From NCBI RefSeq assembly GCF_002135435.1, contig NZ_NEGK01000012.1, positions 1 through 64,000 on the forward strand: a DNA stretch of 64,000 bases. The letters run 5' to 3'. The notes below the pieces were generated by a model that searched no databases, was not told the origin of the DNA, and saw only the letters and a list, made by a program, of their open reading frames with translations. This DNA is from Acinetobacter sp. ANC 3813 (lineage in GTDB: Bacteria > Pseudomonadota > Gammaproteobacteria > Pseudomonadales > Moraxellaceae). Position 1 is the stretch's first letter. Each line of letters opens with the position of its first letter. This document shows positions 57,939-64,000 of the stretch, in pieces. Made by a program: the position numbers and the translations under genes.

Positions 57939-59018
57939 TTATTTCCTGTTCAATACGTTAAATTCTTCTTGAGTCAAAATGCCCTGCTCATACAGCGTTT
58001 TTAGCTTCTGCTTGGCTTGGAATTGAGTCTGCCGCTCCTTTTGCCTTTTGAGCAGCTGTGCGGCCGCTTTCTTGGCTCTGGCCTCAATTTTGGCAATCTC
58101 GCCCTGCAGATTCGGCTTGATTTCATTGCGCTTGGTATTGGCACGGACAATCTGCTCTGATAATTCGCGGGAAATCTCTGATTTGCTTGTTTTATAGCGG
58201 GTCCCGACTTGCTTGGTCCGCTCTTTTTCAAGCGCTTGGCTCAGGTAATAACGGCCCGTTGCTGATTTGATGTAATGCATAACCCGCAGAATATGCTTGC
58301 AGGCAATCCCCGTCATGCTCGGATTTCTGAGTTTCGGAAAACCGCCTTCTTTGCGTCCATACACTGAGCCAGCAACGGTATTGAGATACCTGAACCAGAA
58401 ATTAAAGCGTCCGCAGTCACATTCAAAGCGGACACGGCCTTTAGACAGGCGGTTTTGCACCGTGGTTGAACGGACCCGATCAGGATGGAATACCAGCTCA
58501 TTGAATGCTAAAAATTCGACCTGAACGTGATGATAGCGCGGGGCGTCCTTGCTTTTTTCGATGGACTCCCTGCTGGCGTTTGTCGTGAAATACACCACGT
58601 TATTCACGCGCCGTGTAGCGATAGCGACATGGATCTGCTTATTCGCGCGGTCAATATCTTCCTGACGGCTGAATGAAATTACCTGTTCAACCGTGATGCC
58701 GCCTTTGTACGCCTGCTGCATCTGCTCCACATTGGCCGCAAATGCTTTCATGTCCTCTGCAGTAATAATCCGCGTTTGGCCCTCTGGCATGCCCAGCGTC
58801 GTCTGCAGCGCGCGCTTAAAATCATAATCGCCAGCAATGTCAGACGGCCGTAAAAATGTGGGCTTGCTGCCCTTCTTATCGGACTTGCTTTCGCGCTCTT
58901 CCTCAGCCCATTTACGCTGCGCATTGGCTTCTTTTTGGCGGCGCTTCATGTCTTTATGCAGGCCGCCTTTCAGCAGCTCTGCGCGCAATAGATCTGGGTC
59001 AAATTCACCGTTAAGCAT
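57939..59018 (-). CDS. Protein with SWIM-type zinc finger in the tail operon
   Basis: A 359-residue basic protein. Cys200-x-Cys202 (RFECDCGRFNFW) and Cys240-x-His242 (GIACKHILRVM) make the SWIM pattern CxC-N37-CxH. The N- and C-termini are charged coiled coils (KRRQKEANAQRKWAEEERES; LLKRQKERQTQFQAKQK). SWIM fingers bind DNA or proteins and are rare in virion operons. It may be a head-vertex, DNA-end or tail-tip factor; the role is not known. Confidence 0.6.
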   Translation of the reverse strand: MLNGEFDPDLLRAELLKGGLHKDMKRRQKEANAQRKWAEEERESKSDKKGSKPTFLRPSDIAGDYDFKRALQTTLGMPEGQTRIITAEDMKAFAANVEQMQQAYKGGITVEQVISFSRQEDIDRANKQIHVAIATRRVNNVVYFTTNASRESIEKSKDAPRYHHVQVEFLAFNELVFHPDRVRSTTVQNRLSKGRVRFECDCGRFNFWFRYLNTVAGSVYGRKEGGFPKLRNPSMTGIACKHILRVMHYIKSATGRYYLSQALEKERTKQVGTRYKTSKSEISRELSEQIVRANTKRNEIKPNLQGEIAKIEARAKKAAAQLLKRQKERQTQFQAKQKLKTLYEQGILTQEEFNVLNRK

Positions 59019-59295
59019 TCGTCACCTCATAGCGCTTCTGCAGCTGAATAATGGCGTTCAGGCTGGGGAATAAGAACACTTTCTGAGGCAGCGGCTCATG
59101 AGTAAACGATGTCCCGCAAGACAAGCGGACAATATCGCTATGCTGGCGTGTACCGTATAGGCGCTGGCTGACTAAAGACGGGTCATTAATTTCATCTTCA
59201 CCAATTTCATACGCCGTCAGCGAACCGCCGTACCCTGTACGCTTGGCATTGACTTCAATATGTCGCCGTATCGCTATATAAAATTCATTTCGCAT
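59011..59295 (-). CDS. Small baseplate/tail protein
   Basis: A 94-residue protein started MRNEFYIAI at ATG 59295, since the longer frame includes a terminator. It has SLVSQRLYGTRQHSDIVRLS then FTHEPLPQKVFLFPSLNAII, a layout like gp53- or LysM-like small wedge proteins (a YGTRxxxDxV turn, then EPLP and a final hydrophobic strand). First gene behind the late promoter at 59324. Confidence 0.5.
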   Translation of the reverse strand: MRNEFYIAIRRHIEVNAKRTGYGGSLTAYEIGEDEINDPSLVSQRLYGTRQHSDIVRLSCGTSFTHEPLPQKVFLFPSLNAIIQLQKRYEVTNA

Positions 59296-59304
59296 GGCTA
59301 TGCA

Positions 59305-59341
59305 CAAAAAAAAGGACTGCATCAATTATGAAGCAGTCCTT
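59305..59341 (-). terminator. Intrinsic terminator after the Gly-rich fibre gene
   Basis: AGGACTGC and GCAGTCCT pair over a 12-base loop, then eight T on the minus strand. The -10-like hexamer of the following promoter (59330-59325) lies within the loop. Confidence 0.85.
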
Positions 59342-59364
59342 TTTTTGGCCTTTCTGGTTATTCC
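59324..59364 (-). promoter_or_regulatory. Late promoter element, GGAATAAC box and CATAAT -10
   Basis: Box begins at 59364, hexamer at 59330-59325, inside the terminator loop. Serves the unit 59295-53634. Confidence 0.65.
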
Positions 59365-59367
59365 TGA

Positions 59368-61374
59368 TTAATTCAGCTCTGTAACCGCGACAAAGCCTGC
59401 GCCGCCGTCCTCTGACGCATTCCCGCCGCTTGTTCCCTTATATCCCGCACCGCCTGCGCCAGCGGTAATCAAGAAAACAACGCCTTCGCTCGTTGTGTTT
59501 TCATATTCAAAAGCGATATAGCCGCCTGAACCGCCTGCACCGCCATAGCCTCGGCGGTCACTGCCCACACCTAAAGCGCCATTTCCGCCCTGATTGCTGC
59601 GGTCTGGATAGACTTCTACAGAAGTCGCCAATCCGCCGACTTGAGGCTCATAGCGGCTGCCGACTATGCCGATATTGCCGTTAATATTTGCAATGAGTTC
59701 CGCGCCTGCAAACATGTCAGGCACTATATTCACGCCGCCTGCGCCATTGGCGCCATTGATCAGCGCAGACCCGCTATCAAACACCCCGCGCACCCCGCCT
59801 TTACCGCCGCCCGCCACAAAAGCAGGCGCATAAAATGAATATGGACCAACGGACGACAAGACGCCATCTGCACCATTGGCGCGGTTATCCCAAACATCCC
59901 AGATAGAGCCGCCGCCTGCACCGCCTGCGCCAAACACGTCAAAGCGGACTTTTTTGCCAGCTGGAACAGTATAGAAAGACTCTGCAGCAGTAAAAAATAT
60001 ACGGCGCATTGCCTCTTCTGTCAGGAATACAGCCCAGTTCACATTCCCGCCGTATCCGACACGGCTTGTCCCTGACCGATGATAGGTATTGATGACAAAG
60101 CGGTCTGTATAGCGGGCAATGGTCCATGCTTCATGCCCGCCCTCTGGCGTGATATGAATCATGTAAGATGGGTTTGTAAAATTAACATTCGCTGGCGCAG
60201 CAACGGTAACAGTATTGCCGCTGCCTAAGCCGGCAAGAAAGCAGTTTGGGTACTTGGACAGATTTGTCGGGGCGCTCTTTTTTTTCAGCAGCATATAATT
60301 GACATTTCCGCCGCCGTATCCGACACGGCCAGTCCCTGAACGGTTGTAAATATCAATAGTGAACTTATCTACAGCGCGATTGATGGACCAGCCTTCATGC
60401 GCGCCCTCTGGCGTCATCAGCAGCACAACATCAGCCGATGTATAGCTCAGGGCCTCATTGCCGCCTTTAACAATGCTCAGCGCATCCCCTGCCTTAATCA
60501 CCCCTGTTTTAATTTCATTGTCCAGCTGATCAGTCAAACGCTTATAGCCGCGCTTAATCAGTTCGCGGTCTGTATCAATCGCCAAGTAGTTTACACGGCC
60601 GCCGTATCCGACACGGCTAGTCCCTGATCGGTCAAAGATTGACGCATCAATCTGATTCGCAGAACGCGAAATGCCCCATGCTTCATGCGCGCCCTCTGGC
60701 GTCAGCAAAAATGCTACTTTCGTATTGGCAAATGAATAACTGGCCGTTTCTTTGCGGACAAATGAATAGCTTCCAGACGGGCTGTACTGCGCCTGCATCA
60801 GCGGCGGGAAGAACAGCTCTGTCATTCCCATCAAATCATCAATCTGCTCTAGCAAGTTTCTTTCCAGCGCGCTTAATTGCGTTTTAAGCGCGTATTGCGG
60901 ATGCGGGTCTGGATGGTTTTCATGCTCAAGGATTAAGGCCATTGCCAGCGCCGTATTTTGATCAATAACGATATTAATACCTTCCAGCACAAAGGAATTA
61001 ACCGTCATGCCGAAGCTCATCACAAAAGACAGGCTGGACGGGATTTTAAGCAGCGTGCCGCTTTCAGCACTTGCCACGGCGAATAAAACACCGTCATCGG
61101 TATAAATTCCCAGACTGGCCACATCAGTATCACTGGATGCATCCACAAGCGTCATCAGGCGCAGCGTATTCTGCGAAGTTGAAATACCGCCTGCTGCAAT
61201 GCTTGATTCAAGGATGATATTTCCAATCGTGGTACGGTCATCATTGGGAACTGATACGAAATTTGTTGAACTGTATTTCACTTTATCCAGTGAAATTTTA
61301 ATACCGCGCAACTGGGCATTCAGCGCTGACTGAAAACCCTGCTTGGTTATTTTTAATTTGACGGGATCAGCCAT
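59368..61374 (-). CDS. Tail fibre with three internal repeats and Gly-rich receptor domain
   Basis: A 668-residue protein. The N-terminus (VKLKITKQGFQSALNAQLRG) is a collar-fibre-type attachment domain. Three repeats follow (about residues 225, 320 and 405), each with TPEGAHEAW or TPEGGHEAW and ending RSGTSRVGYGG or a close variant. The last 170 residues are Gly-rich (VFGAGGAGGGSIWD, GGKGGVRG, GYGGAGGSGGYI), the plan of polyglycine-sandwich receptor-binding tips. It is probably a main or side fibre. Terminator at its end. Confidence 0.8.
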   Translation of the reverse strand: MADPVKLKITKQGFQSALNAQLRGIKISLDKVKYSSTNFVSVPNDDRTTIGNIILESSIAAGGISTSQNTLRLMTLVDASSDTDVASLGIYTDDGVLFAVASAESGTLLKIPSSLSFVMSFGMTVNSFVLEGINIVIDQNTALAMALILEHENHPDPHPQYALKTQLSALERNLLEQIDDLMGMTELFFPPLMQAQYSPSGSYSFVRKETASYSFANTKVAFLLTPEGAHEAWGISRSANQIDASIFDRSGTSRVGYGGRVNYLAIDTDRELIKRGYKRLTDQLDNEIKTGVIKAGDALSIVKGGNEALSYTSADVVLLMTPEGAHEGWSINRAVDKFTIDIYNRSGTGRVGYGGGNVNYMLLKKKSAPTNLSKYPNCFLAGLGSGNTVTVAAPANVNFTNPSYMIHITPEGGHEAWTIARYTDRFVINTYHRSGTSRVGYGGNVNWAVFLTEEAMRRIFFTAAESFYTVPAGKKVRFDVFGAGGAGGGSIWDVWDNRANGADGVLSSVGPYSFYAPAFVAGGGKGGVRGVFDSGSALINGANGAGGVNIVPDMFAGAELIANINGNIGIVGSRYEPQVGGLATSVEVYPDRSNQGGNGALGVGSDRRGYGGAGGSGGYIAFEYENTTSEGVVFLITAGAGGAGYKGTSGGNASEDGGAGFVAVTELN

Positions 61375-61375
61375 G

Positions 61376-62140
61376 TTATACCCCTTCGGTCTGAACTGGC
61401 TTAGGCATATTCATTCCCTCAAGAAAGGCAAACGCTAAAACGTCGGCAATATCTGGCTCTTGATGCCCTGCGCTGATCAAATCGCTTTTTGAAATAACTT
61501 TGATGCGTAAAAGTGAGTCCTGACTCTGGGTAATGCTGGCTAACTGCGCTTGGATGTCTGCTTTTTTCTCTGCAGTATTAATGCGCACATTGCCCAGATA
61601 CATCGCATGCGCCATATAGCCATAAGCCTGCGCCCGTTTATTGGCGTATTGCTTATAATTCTTTTCACCAAAACAGCCGCAGCCCCAGTGAATAGACGTA
61701 TGAAAAATACCGCGCTTGCGCAGTTCATTCACCACTAAATTGCCGTCACCATTACTGCTAACAAGTATGCTGGAATCTGGATAATCATTTATCGCTTTTA
61801 AAAGCGTATCCATCACGTCAGGGCATTTCGGATAGATGCGGAATAACTCTACATGACGCGCGCCGTGTTCAAAGTCTATGCATCGCATGATACACACGCG
61901 GGAATTATTCACTGCAATGAAATGGCCCGCTTGGGCAAGGCGCTCACGTACAATAGGTGCTATATGACCGCTGTACGCGCGTGCAATGGTTTCAGCGTCA
62001 AATAGGCGGGTATACGGCGCATCTGCAGGCGTATCATGCCAGCGCAAGTTTTCAGAAAACTCTTTTTTTGCCACCGCAATAGCGGTTCCCAGATGCAGTA
62101 TTGCTGGCAGAATATTTCGCATGCGTAGCTTATTTTTCAT
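61376..62140 (-). CDS. Degenerate paralogue of the terminase nuclease domain
   Basis: A 254-residue protein, started at ATG 62140 with GGTGA upstream (TTG/GTG starts further up are possible). It aligns along its length with the C-terminal nuclease half of the large terminase: ILVSSNGDGNLVVNELRKRG against ILLDSNGAGAGLAQNLKSLG; IHWGCGCFGEKNYKQYANKR against MHWGGQCFSNKNRKEYVNKR; and EPDIADVLAFAFLEG against SPDIVDTFAFIFLEG. The first catalytic Asp (LVDVGGG in the terminase) is AVNNS here and the second is Ser, so it is probably not a nuclease. Driven by its own late promoter. Confidence 0.8.
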   Translation of the reverse strand: MKNKLRMRNILPAILHLGTAIAVAKKEFSENLRWHDTPADAPYTRLFDAETIARAYSGHIAPIVRERLAQAGHFIAVNNSRVCIMRCIDFEHGARHVELFRIYPKCPDVMDTLLKAINDYPDSSILVSSNGDGNLVVNELRKRGIFHTSIHWGCGCFGEKNYKQYANKRAQAYGYMAHAMYLGNVRINTAEKKADIQAQLASITQSQDSLLRIKVISKSDLISAGHQEPDIADVLAFAFLEGMNMPKPVQTEGV

Positions 62141-62167
62141 GTTCTTCACCAAACTAAGATTTAGTGA

Positions 62168-62208
62168 AGTTATACCCGTCTTTTTTTTGGCCGCTTTCTT
62201 GATATTCC
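62168..62208 (-). promoter_or_regulatory. Late promoter element, GGAATATC box and TATAAC -10
   Basis: Box begins at 62208, hexamer at 62174-62169. Best -10 match in the set. Lies between terminase stop and its paralogue. Confidence 0.7.
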
Positions 62209-62211
62209 AGC

Positions 62212-64000
62212 TTATTGCAGCAGCCTAGCAGCACGCTTCACGCGCTCGGCACCAGATGCAGGCTCTGACGGCGGCGGCATTAAGCCATTCTCAGTGCGCT
62301 CTTCACCATGATCATACGTTTCAGGGTCCACGGTAGACACAACATCAGCAGGCGTATAGTGCGTACCTTCAAGGAAAATAAAGGCGAATGTATCCACAAT
62401 ATCAGGGGATTTAATGCCCTTTGCGCTCATTTCTTTCTTAGACAGGATCTTGAACCGCGCCTGATCATCAAATGTGTACGGAATGCGCGTCAGCTGTTCC
62501 GTGGCCTTGCCTTTCAGATAAACCGTTCTGACTTTAAAGCGCCCTTGGCTGATTGCCCGTGACAGGCAGACATAGGCTTGCGCACGCTTATTCACGTACT
62601 CTTTGCGGTTTTTGTTGCTGAAACACTGGCCGCCCCAATGCATCGGCTTGAAAAAGATGCCCAGCGACTTCAAGTTCTGGGCCAAGCCTGCGCCTGCACC
62701 GTTGGAGTCCAGCAAAATCGTGGCATTGGAATACTCAATTAAGCATTCTTGAATCTTGGCTGTTAATTGATGTATATCATCATTGTTTTTACACAGTGGT
62801 ATTTTGACGACTTCTGCACGGCGCGCGGTTTTCCCCCATTGCGTATTCCCCCAGACTTTCGCCACACAGATAGTCGAATCATCCCGCCCGACGCCCCCGC
62901 CGACATCCACCAAGATGAAATAGCCATAGTTTGCATGATTCGTCTTATGCAGCGCTGCGCCTTTGTAGACCTTTTCGGCCATACCGTGCGTAACCAGAAA
63001 TTCGCCAGCCAGATCAGGGAACAGTCCGCGTATACGGATCATGTACTGCGGATCATCCCTTGAACCGTACTGAATCAATGACTCAAGGATTTTGGATTCA
63101 GCGACAATTTCTGAATCCTCAGCATTCATAATAATGCTGTTCCAGACCCCGCCTGCCGCGATTGAAAGCTTATGATGCGAATCGAAAAAGAATCCTGCCG
63201 GCTTAGCTGGCTGACTTGTCATAACCATGCGGTTATTGGCATGCGTCAGTGCGCCTGTCAGCACGTCAAAAACGCCATTGTCCACGGCGCAGGCTTCATC
63301 CGCCCAGATCAGCAAGTTATCGGCATGGTTCCCCGCTAAAGCCTGCGGATTGCCCTTCGGCGCGGTCTTTGCATACACTTGCCATTCTTTTTGATGGCCT
63401 TTGATGTAAACAGTTTCACTAAGGACAGTGATATATTCCGCCATCCATGACAAGCGGCCATTTCGCATTAAGCCCACGCACGTTTCAATTTCTTTCCATA
63501 CGTGCTTTCTCAGCTGCTGGATCTGCGGCGCCGTAAACATGGTGAAGCTGTTCGGGAAAAAGCATAGGTGCCATAGCGCGACCACGCCCGCAGAACGGGT
63601 TTTACCTGTATTGTGGAATACAGTACCGTCACCGCATAAAAACTTATGATTGCCGTCTACTAAGAAGCCGTAATAATCCCCCTCGCCAATGCACACCGCT
63701 TCAACAATCGGGACCGCATGATATTCCCCAGCTTTAGCGCCGTGCATTTCCAGACGGTATATGCCCCAGCGCGCTTTCTCTACTGCATTTTGAGTCACCC
63801 AGCGGCGCACGGTAATATCACGGCGCGCACCTGTTCCTAGATGCTGCAGGCATAAAATATGTGATTCATTGAATGTATGGCTTGTTCCGTCGGCATAGCT
63901 AAAGCGGTGCATGTTTTCGCGGCCGCGCGCCAAGCACTCCACTTCCCGCCATGATTTGCCGTCATCCCCCATGAGGAAATGCGTAATATCAACATCCTCA
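62212..64000 (-). CDS. terL: Large terminase subunit with intein (5' end outside window)
   Basis: The frame is open through the window edge at 64000. From 63609 downwards it is a large terminase: TGKTRSAGVVALWHL is the end of Walker A; LLIWADEACAV is Walker B; MVMTSQPAKP is the coupling motif; LVDVGGGVGRDDSTICV, ATILLDSNGAG and PDIVDTFAFI carry the RuvC-like nuclease acids. Upstream of the TGKT the sequence is intein, not terminase. The real N-terminus and the start of Walker A lie beyond the window. The protein packages DNA into heads after splicing. Confidence 0.9.
   Translation of the reverse strand, partial: EDVDITHFLMGDDGKSWREVECLARGRENMHRFSYADGTSHTFNESHILCLQHLGTGARRDITVRRWVTQNAVEKARWGIYRLEMHGAKAGEYHAVPIVEAVCIGEGDYYGFLVDGNHKFLCGDGTVFHNTGKTRSAGVVALWHLCFFPNSFTMFTAPQIQQLRKHVWKEIETCVGLMRNGRLSWMAEYITVLSETVYIKGHQKEWQVYAKTAPKGNPQALAGNHADNLLIWADEACAVDNGVFDVLTGALTHANNRMVMTSQPAKPAGFFFDSHHKLSIAAGGVWNSIIMNAEDSEIVAESKILESLIQYGSRDDPQYMIRIRGLFPDLAGEFLVTHGMAEKVYKGAALHKTNHANYGYFILVDVGGGVGRDDSTICVAKVWGNTQWGKTARRAEVVKIPLCKNNDDIHQLTAKIQECLIEYSNATILLDSNGAGAGLAQNLKSLGIFFKPMHWGGQCFSNKNRKEYVNKRAQAYVCLSRAISQGRFKVRTVYLKGKATEQLTRIPYTFDDQARFKILSKKEMSAKGIKSPDIVDTFAFIFLEGTHYTPADVVSTVDPETYDHGEERTENGLMPPPSEPASGAERVKRAARLLQ
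63610..64000 (-). other. C-terminal part of an intein inserted in the terminase Walker A
   Basis: In-frame segment ending exactly before the Thr of TGKT. It has HFLMGDDGKSWREVECLARG, then TSHTFNESHILCL (block B with its His), and YYGFLVDGNHKFLCGDG then VFHN (blocks F and G with penultimate His and terminal Asn), and Thr as the +1 residue. Only about 60 residues lie between blocks B and F, so there is no homing endonuclease in that space: a mini-intein. Block A and the N-terminal Cys must be beyond 64000. Confidence 0.85.

Noticed and set aside
59296..59325. Longer N-terminus for the small baseplate protein
   Set aside because: It would run through the terminator stem and T-run and the promoter hexamer.
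1..64000. tRNA or rRNA genes
   Set aside because: No cloverleaf with TTCGA-type arm or rRNA signature was noticed on either strand; a tRNA search program would be needed to exclude a divergent one.

Overview
This window looks like part of a temperate phage-plasmid of Acinetobacter or a close relative. It encodes a contractile-tailed virion together with a ParA/ribbon-helix-helix partition pair, a repeat-rich candidate origin next to a helicase-like gene, and a lambda-like divergent repressor/Cro-type region. I see no integrase, tRNA, rRNA, CRISPR array or insertion sequence. The host guess rests on base composition and on how familiar the small accessory proteins look, so it is an inference.

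Layout. (1) 1-874 (minus) is a partial late gene running off the window start. (2) 1062-3433 (minus) holds a double-HTH protein (small terminase candidate), an XRE regulator and a VRR-NUC nuclease. (3) 3646-16429 (minus) is the early/replication region: many small phage proteins, a beta-clamp-like protein, a Fis-like protein, a dead-looking deaminase fused to HTH domains, a DnaC-like helicase loader, a DnaT/O-like initiator and a Cro-like protein. (4) 16430-16623 is a divergent control region. (5) 16624-23496 (plus) is the lysogeny and plasmid-maintenance island: CI-like repressor, membrane protein, ERF annealing protein, ParA, RHH protein, candidate origin, helicase-like protein and a small secreted protein. 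(6) 23619-64000 (minus) carries lysis genes, regulated small genes, two giant polyvalent proteins, portal, spike and baseplate, sheath-like protein, major capsid candidate, a glycosyltransferase, tail fibres including two leucine-rich-repeat proteins, and the large terminase interrupted by an intein.

Three dispersed regulatory codes connect these blocks. Late minus-strand operons are preceded by a two-part element, GGAATA-type box plus a -10-like hexamer, with exactly 28 nt between them (10 examples). A second set, TTATGC-N6-GCATAA, clusters at the divergent repressor region and in front of several early operons, as expected for CI/Cro operators. A third set, arrays of TGTTCA-N2-TGAACA-like palindromes stepping at exactly 17 bp, sits upstream of parA and of accessory and late genes. 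I infer that it is bound by the RHH partition protein or another phage-plasmid regulator.

Other unusual items are a catalytically degenerate copy of the terminase nuclease domain just downstream of the terminase, a repressor of LexA/CI shape without the serine-lysine dyad, and a nearly identical ~330-bp promoter-plus-N-terminal-module repeat 29 kb apart. All functional calls come from reading the sequence by eye; no database search was run.
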